Of a stretch of 64,000 nt of DNA, positions 1 through 9,954 are shown piece after piece. This stretch comes from Cryptomeria japonica (lineage: Eukaryota > Streptophyta > Pinopsida > Cupressales > Cupressaceae), in contig NC_081407.1 in the NCBI RefSeq assembly GCF_030272615.1, positions 315,298,456 to 315,362,455 on the forward strand, in the 5' to 3' direction. The notes beneath the pieces were generated by a model. That model was given only the letters and a program-made list of their open reading frames with translations, made no database searches and was not told the DNA's origin. The number at the start of each line of letters is the position of its first letter. The first letter of the stretch is position 1. The position numbers and the translations under genes were made by a program.

Positions 1-1700
1 TATGGTGTTTTAAGATTTTGCAAATTGTACATGATTAAAATAATTTTTAGAGTTGCTCACAATTTAGGGTTTATAGTTTTTTTAAGAGGTATGTTATGTG
101 CCTCTAGAATCTTAGATTTGTTAATCATTGATTACATGAAAATTTTAAATTGTTGTATTGAGTGCAATTGTGTTGGAGTTTCTGAAGGTATAATATCCCT
201 AATTATTCAGAGATTGTATCAATTTCCATTTCTTTTTTCAAATTGTGGATGTTTTAGAATGTGATTTATGTAGAAGGTCAAGTGTGTACCATCTTATTTC
301 TAACAATTTGTATGGTTGGAAATTTTGGTGTTTTAAGGTTTTGCAAGTTGTAGAAGAGAAAGGATTTTCAATGCTTATCACAATTTAGGGTTTTTAGTTT
401 TCTTTTTTGTTATGTTCTATGCCTCTAAAATATAAGATTTATTAATAATTGATAACTGAATATTTTATAATTGTATCTAGTGTAATTGTGCTGGAATTCC
501 TTAAGATCTACCTCATATTATTTAAATATTGTATCAATTTTCATTTGTTTTTTATTCAAATTGTAAATGTTTTAAGATGTAAATTATGTAGAAGGTTAAG
601 CGAGTCCCCAACTTGTTCCTAAAAATTGTAGGGGTTGAGGACTTTTTTGTATTTTAAGGTTATACAAGTTGTAGTTGATTAAATTAATTTTTGAGGGTTT
701 CTCACAATTTAGGGGTTTCTAGTTTTTTTTTCTCTTATATTCTATGATTAGAATATTTAATTTATTAATAATTGAATACATGAATATATTTTAATAATTG
801 TTGTATCCAGTGTAATTGTATTGGAATTCCTTGAAATTTATGGCAAATTAATAGAATATTATAACACTTTCCACTTTTTTTATTTTATTTTCAAATTAGA
901 AAGCCAAGTGAGTCCCATATTATTCCAAAACATTGTAGGGTTGAGGTTTATTGTTTAGTAGGTTTTTATAAATTGTAGAGTTTCTAGGGTTTTATATTTA
1001 TTGTATATACCCCTAGAATCTTCGATTTATTAGTAGTTGAATACATCAATATTATAATTTTTATACTATTAGTGTATATTATATTAGGGTTCCTGAAAAA
1101 TTTACCCCATATTAATCAAATATTATATCATTTTCCATTTGTCTTTTTCAAATTGTAGATGTTTTAGGATTTAATTTATGTAGAGGGCCAAGTGAGTCCC
1201 ATCTTATTTCAAGAATGAATTTTATGGGTTTTTAGGTTTTTCAAATTATAAATGACTAAAATAATTTTCAAAGTTGTTGATAGTTTAGAGTTTCTAGGAT
1301 TTAATATTTATGTTCTATACCTCTTGAATATTATATTGATTAATAATTGAGTACATGAACATTTTTATAATTGTCATATCTAGTGTAACTATATTGGGGA
1401 TTCTTAAAATTTACCCCACATCAATCAAATATTATACCAATTACCATATTTCTTTTTTCAAATTGTGGATGTTTTAGATTTAATTAATGTACAAGGCCAA
1501 GTGAGTTCCATCTTATTCCAAGAAATTGTAGGAATGGGTTTTGTGATTTTTTTAAGGTCTTAAAAATTATATGATAAAAATAGTGTTTAAATTTGTTTAT
1601 GGGTTGATGGTTTCTAGGGTTTGAGATTTGAGTTATTATTCCCCTCTTTAAAAATAATAGTATTAAGTTTTCTAGGTTTAGGTTTTAAAGGGTTTGTTTT
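1..1700. repeat. Degenerate tandem array, ~310-bp unit
   Basis: The same run of landmarks recurs in order about five times: a TTTTAAGGTTTTGCAAATTGTA-like start near 5, 330, 650, 955, 1220 and 1545, then CACAATTTAGGGTTT, then TTATTAATAATTGAATACATGAA, then AATTGTGGATGTTTTAG, then AAGGCCAAGTGAGTCCCATC. Units are about 265-325 bp and strongly diverged, AT-rich and without a credible ORF. It stops just outside the left end of the large DNA transposon. It may be an old satellite or the 3' region of a decayed element. Confidence 0.75.
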
Positions 1701-1751
1701 GCTTGTGCTTGTAATAGCTTGTTTAGGGTTTTGTTAAAGGCTAATTATATT

Positions 1752-1800
1752 GGGTAAGTGCACAAAGATGGTGGTAAAAAAGGGGGGTATAAGTGGACAC
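1752..1800 (+). repeat. Left terminal inverted repeat
   Basis: Starts GGGTAA, then the 18-bp core at 1758-1775, then an A/G-rich spacer, then GTGGACAC at 1793-1800. The reverse complement of 25965-26003 reads GGACGT, the identical core, a shorter spacer and GTGGACAC. Preceded by TATT (1748-1751). Confidence 0.8.
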
Positions 1801-2635
1801 TATTTTTTCTGAAATCAGGCGAACCTGAACTTGGAGGCGAAATTTGAAAGTCATCCCCTCAAGATATGAAGATATGAAGATAATAAAAGAAAAAAATATT
1901 ATAGTACTCTGAATCTAGTTTCCAAACTACTAAACTTTTTCAAAATTGGATAAGATTAAGGGGGTCAAATCCTTCGCGCACGAAAAAATGACCTTGATTT
2001 TTTTTTGAAAAAACATAACATAGTGTCTAACGTGCACATAAAAAAAGTCATAGTTAGATTTAGCATTTTGACAAATCCTTTTGCAGAAAGATATTTAAGA
2101 GTGAGCACTAGAATATGTGTATTTTTTTTGAATTTTTTGTTGAGTATTTTTTTTTATGATTTTTCCAATCGAGCACATCCTGAAAAATAGGTACCTGTTC
2201 TGTGCGGCGAAGCATAAGTTGCACTAAACAAATCAAAAATACAATTTTTTTTTTAAACATTGTAAAGAATCAAGTGCACTACAATAATATATAAATTTTT
2301 TTAAATTTGGATGAGTATATCAAAAGTTATTCAAAAAATGTGCACCTATGTTTGTGAGAACTATGGAGACACTAGTAAAAGAAATTCAATAATAATATGT
2401 TATTGTTGTTCAAATTGAAAACAAATTATATGGTTAGAAAGCTCAGAAGATGGGTGAAAATATGGTGGCAATTTTAGAAATACCCACTTTATGAAGTGTA
2501 AACCTGATGATGACAAAGTTGATAAACCAAGTTGATAAAATAAAATATGTCAAAAATGAGAGAAATGGAGGGAAATCAAACTTCCGATCTGTAGCTTTGT
2601 CATCCAGACCTATTTCCAAGCCTAAAAAAGTCAAA
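1801..2635. other. AT-rich left subterminal DNA, no gene seen
   Basis: Non-coding by appearance, with several A or T runs and scattered GTGCAC words (for example near 2032 and 2341) that echo the terminal core. I see no credible ORF or RNA gene. It lies between the left inverted repeat and the first subterminal repeat cluster. Confidence 0.5.
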
Positions 2636-2770
2636 AGTGCATACAAGGTACTTATGGTTTAAAAAGTGCGTACGGGGTACTTATAGTGTAGGCAGCGCGT
2701 ACGTGCTTGTTTCCCTATAACAAACGCATACACACTACCTTTACTATAAACAATGCATACGCGCTATTGT
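2636..2770 (+). repeat. Subterminal repeat cluster, left (a)
   Basis: About five units of 27-32 bp, each with a GCATAC/GCGTACG core followed by a run such as GTGCTTGTTTCCCTATAA. Cores seen are GTGCATAC, GTGCGTACGG, GCGCGTACGTGC, CGCATACACAC and GCATACGCGC. The same unit recurs at 5766-6020 and at the right end. Such clusters are typical transposase binding arrays in large DNA transposons (inference). Confidence 0.75.
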
Positions 2771-2880
2771 ATAATATGATATTATATATATAATATGTGT
2801 ATAATATGACATTGTATATAATAATATGTTTATATACATATAATATATATATAATATTATTAAACATATATATACACATG
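2762..2880. repeat. AT-dinucleotide-rich microsatellite
   Basis: About 120 bp made almost only of A and T with repeated TATATA, ATAATATG and ACATATA words, between the first subterminal cluster and the CT tract. Confidence 0.8.
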
Positions 2881-2916
2881 TAAGTGTATTGTCTCCCCCT
2901 CTCAAACGCATACAAG

Positions 2917-2917
2917 G

Positions 2918-3006
<89 letters not shown>
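2917..3006. repeat. (CT)n microsatellite
   Basis: A nearly perfect run of CT dinucleotides with one TA interruption near 2941, directly after a GCATACAAGGT subterminal word. ORFs predicted here on both strands (Ser-Leu and Arg-Glu runs) are artefacts. Confidence 0.97.
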
Positions 3007-3009
<3 letters not shown>

Positions 3010-3879
3010 CTTCTCCCTTCCTCCATACCCCATCCCTCTTTCTCTTCCTCTCTCCCTCCCTCCCTCCATACCCCACTGCAACTATGTCTGCACTTCTATA
3101 GAAGTAAGTGAATTTATTTCTTGTCTGCAACTTCCTCTTTGATTTTTATCATGTATCCTCTCCTAAAAAATTGACTGGTGGATTTTTGTGTGTATATTGA
3201 ATAGGAGGAATAGGGTTTGAAATTGAACCATGGGTGTATTACCGTGACAAACAAGGAAACCTATAGCAATATTCTTCTTGAATGTGTTTTTAATGAGCAG
3301 AGCAGATGTGGAAAATAGTGTCAACAAAGCCAACATGATGAGTCATAGTACCTGCAAATATGGTTTTTCAGAAGAAAACAATAGGTAGGAAGAGAAAGAG
3401 GAGAGTAACACAGATGATGTCCTGTAGAATGATAGTGGGGGGTATGCGAGAGTTCCCCATGTTGTTACACAATGCCTGTCACCTAAAGAAATTAAAGTTT
3501 GTTGTATGCATGGAAGTGGTAGTATATGATGATCATCACTTGTCAAACAACTTGGAATGGTACATACCCATGAAAGAAATCAAGTGTGTAATTCCCTATA
3601 GTCACAATCGAGATCAGTCTTATAAACCTTGCAAATTTAATAGCATCATATGTTTTAGAACTTAGGGCAGTACTCTTAGGGTTAGGTCAAGCTCTTACAC
3701 TTGCCTCTTCTAGTGAAGCCTCATTGTTTGTTCACTTGGAGTCTCATTGTATGATGTTCTATTCATACTTTAAATTTAATATATCATTTTATTAGCCCAC
3801 ATATGACCCCCTTAGGTGTCATTAGAGGTCTTATTTTTGACTAAGAGGTCATATGGTATCCTGTGACCCCTTAAGCACC
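3007..3879. other. Duplicated 5' segment and spacer, no gene
   Basis: The start (about 3065-3130) resembles 6080-6150: both have CCCCACTG, then AACTATGT-TGCACTT, then a GTAAGTGAATT splice-donor-like word. This looks like a second copy of the 5' untranslated exon of the transposase gene. The rest, to 3879, is unremarkable; a 101-codon frame at 3360-3665 has no recognisable domain and I do not call it a gene. Confidence 0.6.
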
Positions 3880-3949
3880 CCTCCTCTTTCCCTCCCCCTA
3901 CTCTCAACCCTCTCCCTTTCTCTCTCTACCTTCCCATCCTCTCTCCATC

Positions 3950-3983
<34 letters not shown>

Positions 3984-4349
3984 CAGACCCTTCTTCGATC
4001 TCCAACCCCTCTTCTCTCTGGTCTCTCCCTCCCTCTCTGTCTCTCTCTCCCTCTCTCTAACCTTCCCTCCCCCCTCTTCTCTCCCTCTCTCCCTCCTCTC
4101 CCTCTCCCTCTCCCCTTCCCCCCCTCTTCTCTCCCTCCTCTCCCTCTCTCTCCCTCTCCCCTCTCCTCTCCCTCCCTCTCCCTCCCCCACTCCTCTCCCT
4201 CCCTCTCCCTCCCTTCCCCCCTCTTCTCTCCCTCTCTCCCCTCTCTCCCCCTATCCCTACTTCCCCCTCTCCCTCTCCCTTCCTCCTTACCCCTTCCCTC
4301 CCACCTCTCTCTCTCCTCTCTCTCTCCTCTTCTCTCTCTCTCTCTTCTT

Positions 4350-4408
<59 letters not shown>

Positions 4409-4543
4409 TCCCCTCTCCCTTCCTCCATACCCTCTTCTCTCCCACCCCCCCTCTTCTCTCCCTCCCTCCCTCCCTCTACCTCTCTCCCTCTCTCTACCTT
4501 CCCTCCCCCATCTCTCTCTCCCCCCTCTCTCTCCCTATCCATC

Positions 4544-4624
<81 letters not shown>

Positions 4625-4702
4625 CCCTTCTTCCCTCCCACCACCCTCTTCTCTCCCTCTCTCCCTCCCTCTACCTCTCTCCCTCTCTCTACCTTCCCTC
4701 CC

Positions 4703-4773
<71 letters not shown>

Positions 4774-4885
4774 TCCCTCTCCCCACTCCCTTCTTCTCTC
4801 CCACCCCCCCTCTTCTCTCCCTCTCTCCCTCTCTCTACCTTCCCTCCCCTGTCTCTCTCTCCCCCTCTCTCTCCCTCTCCATCCT

Positions 4886-4930
<45 letters not shown>

Positions 4931-5008
4931 CCCTTCTTCTCTTGCACCCCCCTCTTCTCTCCCTCTCTCCCTCCCTCTACCTCTCACCCTCTCTCTACCT
5001 TCCCTCCC

Positions 5009-5080
<72 letters not shown>

Positions 5081-5765
5081 CTATCTCCCTCTCTCTCCCT
5101 TCCCCCCTCTTCTCTCCCTCTCTCCCTCTCTCCCTCTCTCTCCCTCTCCCTCCTTCCCTCCTTTCCTCTCTCCCTCTCTCTCTCCCTCCCTCTACCTCTC
5201 TCCCTCTCTCTCCCTTTCCCCCCTCTTCTCTCCCTCTCTCCCTCTCTCCCTCTCCCTCCTTCCCTCCCACCCTCTCCCTCTCTCTACCTTCCCTCCCCCC
5301 TCTTCTCTCCCTCTCTCCCTCCCTCCCCTCTTCTCTCCCTCTCTCCCTCTCTCTCCCTCTGCTCTCCCTTCCTCTCCCTCCCCCCTCTCTCTTCTCTCCC
5401 TCTCTCTCTCTCCCTCTCCCTCCCTCCATCCCTCCCTCATCTCTCTCTCTCTCTCCTTTCCTCTACCTCTCTCTCTCCCCCTCCCTCTACCTCTCACCCT
5501 CTCTCTCCCTTCCCCCCTCTTCTCCCCCTCTCTCCCTCTCTCTCCCTTCCCCCCCTCTTATCTCCCTCTCTCCCTCTCTCTCTCCTTCTCCCTCCTTCCC
5601 TCCTTCCCTCTCTCCCTCTCTCTCTCCCTCCCTCTACCTCTCTCCCTCTCTCTCCCTTCCCCCCCTCTTCTCTCCCTCTCTCCCTCTCCTTCCCCTCTCC
5701 CTCCTTCCCTCCTTCCCTCTCTCTCTCTCTCTCTCTCTCTCCCTCTCTCTCTCTCTACCTCTCTC
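3880..5765. repeat. 1.9-kb polypyrimidine tract with higher-order repeats
   Basis: The + strand is almost purely C and T for about 1.9 kb. It alternates (CT)n blocks (4353-4403, 4548-4618, 4706-4768, 4888-4924, 5010-5078) with C-rich blocks. A longer unit recurs several times (for example near 4421, 4619 and 4925): CCATACCCC, then CTTCTCTCCCACC, then CCCTCTACCTCTCTC, then ACCTTCCCTCCCCCATCTCT. The single long + frame (644 codons of Ser/Leu/Pro) and its Arg/Glu mirror frames are products of the composition, not genes. Confidence 0.95.
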
Positions 5766-6020
5766 AATAGTGCATACAAGGTATTGAAACTATTAGTTCC
5801 CTTCCCTGCCATAACTTTTTTAAGGCTTAGTAGCACGTACGCGGTACTTATTACTCATAAGCGCTTACGAGGTACTATTCCCATTATTCGTTACCCTATG
5901 ATAGCATTTTTTAGGCTTAGTATCACGTACGCACTACTTATCAGCCCAAAATGGGAAAAAAGAATATCGTTGGGCTTGTCAATATTTTATGGTCTAACAG
6001 CGCATACGTGGTTTATAGAC
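5766..6020 (+). repeat. Subterminal repeat cluster, left (b)
   Basis: Starts with GTGCATACAAGGTA as the cluster at 2636 does, then units with cores CACGTACGCGG, GCGCTTACGAGG, CACGTACGCAC and GCGCATACGTGG, several preceded by TTTTTTAGGCTTAGTA. It ends about 330 bp before the transposase start codon, so it may also hold that gene's promoter. Confidence 0.7.
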
Positions 6021-6349
6021 ATAGTTTTAGTTGCCCAAGAGCCTCAACGACCTCAAAAGAAGTTTTTGAGGTTGTTGAAGGCCCCACTGGAACTATGTTT
6101 GCACTTTTATCATTGTTGTATACATAAAAGTAAGTGAATTTTTTGTTTTTGCATGATTTCAAATGATTGAATTGTTGTTTTTATTAGTTTTTTGTTTTTG
6201 TATGGTTTCAAATGATTGAATTGTGATTGTTTAATAGTTTAATTCCAAAAAATAGTGATAAGATGCATATTTATGGTTATTTATTTATTTTTGAACTTTC
6301 TTTTCATATATATGTAATATGATTCTATTTAGGTCAACCGATATCAACC
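6021..6349 (+). promoter_or_regulatory. Putative 5' untranslated exon and intron of the transposase gene
   Basis: A GTAAGT donor at 6130-6135 and a pyrimidine/TATTTAG acceptor at 6331-6332 would define a ~203-bp intron in the leader. The exon then resumes 17 bp before an ATG in strong context (CAACCATGGG, 6350). Splicing is inferred from these motifs and from the duplicate donor near 3103. No TATA box is singled out. Confidence 0.5.
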
Positions 6350-9321
6350 ATGGGAAAGAACAAGCGAGGAATGATGGAACAACGAAAGGCTCAAAAGGAA
6401 AGACAAAGGCAGCGTATGAAGAAATTGCATGACATAAGAACAATGGGAGAAGAAGTTATGTCATCCTCAAAATCTCAATTCAATTTACCAAATGAATATA
6501 ATGCACCTAATGCAATTGAAGAAGAAACATTTGATAATTTACCATTTGAACTTAATGCAATTGAAGAATAAACATTTGATAATTTACCATTTGAACCTAA
6601 TGCAATCGAAGAAGATACCACATTGAATAATCAATTAAATGATGAACATATTACACCTTCTCTACTTGATGAATTGAATGTACATAATGCACCGATGTTA
6701 ACACCTCCTAGAATCATTCGTAGGAAACCAAAGTATCTAATTGACATTGATGAGAATATATTAAAGTCAATTCCCAATAAAATGAATGAACGAACTTGTA
6801 GGAGAATGGTTAAAATAATATGGCAAAACTATTTGAAAAACTTAAATCAAACCGCAAGATGTCAATTAATTGTTCAAATGATTAAAAATTTGAATTTTAG
6901 AGAGACAATGAAAATTCTAGGCCTAAGATCATCTGAAAGTAACAGTGAAAGAACTATTGTCAGAAATCTATTTGATGCATATCAATCTATTGGTTCAAAA
7001 TCACATAGTAAAGATTCTAATGCTACTCGATGTGTCATTACATCAATCATAATGAGCAAGAAAATAAAAAAAGATCATTTGATAAGCAAAACAAGTAAGT
7101 CATTAAATGTTAGTAGAACAACATTAAGTAAAGCATTAAAGAGGAGAGAACAAATAGAGGAACCTAACAATAATTCTCTTTGGGCATTCTCGGGTAGACT
7201 ACCATGCAAAGACAAGGTTGTTGTTGATGCACTAAAAACATTAATTGAAAATTTTTGGCATGACAACACAAGAGTATCGCCCAACCAAAGAGATGTTGTT
7301 AGAAGGTGAATTGGGTCTAAAAATTGTGAGCCACATGCGAAACACTATTTGGATATGACTCAAACTAAATTTTATGAAAGATTCCTTCAAAAGTTTCCTC
7401 AAATAAAAATTTCTCATAGATTTTTTGAAATGGCAAAACCTTTTTATATTAAGATTAATCATGTACGCACCACGTGTTGTTGTAGGATGCATATTGAATT
7501 TTCCATGCATTATGATATTTTTTGTCATATTTGTTCTACTTTGCACACTAACAATGTTTTGTAGGAATATAATATACAAGCACCTCCTAAGTCGGCAAGA
7601 GAATTTATTTCAAGTGTGCTATGTAATAGACATGATGGTTGCATTTATTATAAGATGCCTTGTTTGGAAGGTTGTTGTGCTATATGTGGTGGTTTGCAAC
7701 GTTTACCAAGATGCATACATTTGGAGAGCACACATGAAATTGGTATGAAACTAGTTTCTTTCGGAAAATACAAGACAATCACATATGGAGTTAAAGATGG
7801 AAAAGATTTGAAGAGATGTGAGCTAGTGAAAAATGATATTTGTGTAGCTCAATTTATGAAAATGTTTTAAGAGAAACTAGTTTATGAGTACATAATGCAT
7901 ACACATAGAGCTCGATGGTTAGATGAGCAATTCAAGTTATGTAAGGACACATTTCCTCTTGGCACCATTGTCTCTATCATTGATTTCACTGAAAATTATA
8001 CACTACAACCTCAAAATGAAGTGCAATCCATGTATTATCAATCTACACAAGTTTCTATTTTTGTACACATGGCATTCATGCATGCAGATGATAGCACATA
8101 GGAGGATAGAAAGGTTGTAAGAGAGTATCACTTCTACATACGTGATGATCGTACTCATTCATCAGAGTTTGTACAAGGATGCTTTAAAGTTTTCTATGAT
8201 AGTTTAAGGGAAAGGAACATACGATACAATCGACACTTAATATGGTCAGATAATTGCACTGCACAATTCAAGAATGCAAGTATGTTTTATTGGTTGACAA
8301 GGATGCATGTGACAAGCGGTGTACAACATTTTTGGAATTTCACTGAGGCTGGACATGGTAAGGGAGAGCACGATAGTGTAGGAGCATGTGTGAAAAGAGC
8401 ACTAGCCAAAGAGGAATTGAAGTACGAAGGTGGTGCTCAGCTGGTAGATGCAGAGACAATTGTGCGATGGTGTAAGTCTATGATGGGTCTAGGTAATCCA
8501 GGTATGTCATTAGTTCATAGATATTTTTGGTTGATCACTGAATCTAACATTGAAAACTATCTAGATTGTTGTACAGTTGTAGGATCGAGTCACATGCACT
8601 CATTTATGAGTTCAAATTCAAGTTCACTGGTAATTTATACGAGATAGATGGTATATTTTTGCTCTTCATGCATGTATTGTTTGTGGGAAGAATGTGAATC
8701 AGAAGAGTGGGTTGACAAATGGTCTTGTAGACAGTTGGTTCCCATTGATTCATATCAAATTCCAAAAGCACTACAATTGAGCCAGATGGAGACATCAGTG
8801 GATTTTGACCATGTATCCGATCTAGTGGATTTAGGTGATTTTTTGAGTTAATTTTTTTGCAAGTATTCTTTTTGGTTCATTTTGTTGTACATCATACTTT
8901 ATTTTTGGTATTAATTAACACTTTATAAAATGCAGGTCATGTGTATGCAATTGTTGCAGAAGAGAACAATGAAGAAGGAATAGATTACTATTTTTGTCAT
9001 TGTGTTGAACCTAAAAGAAAATTGACAACCACAATCATTGACAGAGAGGGTATTGAGTACTCAATAGGGTCTGTTGTCATAACAGGAACATGGCTTCGGA
9101 GATACCCTATCAAGAATTATGATGTTTGGTTGTTCGAGGACTTTGAAACACATAGACATATTCTTCATTTCTCTAACCTTGTTGTTACAACGAATATTCA
9201 TATGATGAAGTATCGTGGTAGACCTCATAACAAGATTTTATGGAAAGTTCATGAATCTGACCACGAGGCAATACTTGACACAATATGGGTTAGAGTCGAT
9301 CCTGAAGGCTCACTGGATTGA
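6350..9321 (+). pseudogene. DDE transposase-like gene, six stop codons
   Basis: Two exons, 6350-8834 and 8936-9321, with a GT-AG intron (phase 1); together exactly 957 codons including the stop. In order: a basic N-terminus (MGKNKRGMMEQRKAQKERQR), a short acidic repeat (TFDNLPFE twice), a helix-turn-helix-like stretch (SKSLNVSRTTLSKALKRRE, ~7090-7150), Cys/His-rich blocks (CCCRMHIEF, ~7477; CCAICGG, ~7675), then SIIDFTENY (D at 7982), IWSDNCTAQFKN (D at 8249) and GHGKGEHDSVGACVKR (E at 8366), a further Cys cluster (CSSCMYCLWEEC) and a C-terminal domain from exon 2. D-D spacing is 89 codons and D-E 39, in the range of DDE/D transposases. Stops: TAA 6569, TGA 7307, TAG 7562, TAA 7868, TAG 8099, TAG 8645, all in one frame. 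The role as transposase of the surrounding element is inferred; I cannot name the superfamily. TAG at 7562 could instead be part of a splice acceptor. Confidence 0.75.
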
Positions 9322-9760
9322 TTCTACAGTTCAGAGTAGAATGATTTTGAGAATTTTGTATAAATCGTCGATGAATTGTTCTATATTAATTTTTTGTATA
9401 TATAAATGCCCATGAGCTGATTTTTACATGTTTAGGGGCATAATTTTGTATATTTAAGTGACAATGAGCTGATTTGTACATATGTACATGCCAAATTTTG
9501 TATATTAAAATGGTGATGAGCTGAATCGCACATATTGTAATGCAAATTTTGTATAAAAGCCCATGAGATGATTTATATATTAAAATGGTGATGAGCTGAA
9601 TCGAACATATTGTAATGCCAAATTTTGTATAAAATCCCATGAGATGATTTGTAAGACAATTTTTTGTATAACCAAATAGCCAGGAGCTAATTTGACCATA
9701 TTTAGAGGCAAATTTTTGAATAATATGTGACAATGTTGTGACTATTTTGTGTGTCAATGT
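9322..9760. repeat. Short degenerate tandem repeats after the transposase
   Basis: Seven or so units of roughly 45-65 bp, each with TTTTGTATA and then CATGAGCTGATTTG or CATGAGATGATTTG. Two larger units, near 9508 and 9585, are nearly identical (AAAATGGTGATGAGCTGAATCG, then ACATATTGTAATGC). A short spacer runs from 9760 to the 359-bp array. It could be the 3' untranslated region of the transposase transcript. Confidence 0.75.
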
Positions 9761-9954
9761 TTTGTGACTATGTTTTGAGTATATGTGATGTGTCCCTAGT
9801 CAATCATGAGCATTCTTGATTCTTGTATAATCCTAGATAATTATTTGAGTCATTATCGAGTCATATGGGTCATAGATTGAGACTAGATACAATTTGAGCA
9901 AAAATTGTCATTGTTGTCAAAAAAATTGTCAAAAAGTTGTCAAGCAACTTCTAC

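Noticed and set aside
2005-2190. Short Phe-rich frame near the left end of the transposon
   Set aside because: AT-rich low-complexity DNA; no domain and an unlikely start.
3853-5787. 644-codon Ser/Leu/Pro frame and mirror Arg/Glu frames
   Set aside because: They follow from the C/T-only composition; every frame of such a tract is open.
7241-7579. 112-codon minus-strand frame opposite the transposase
   Set aside because: Antisense shadow; the + frame has the recognisable motifs and correct splice phases.
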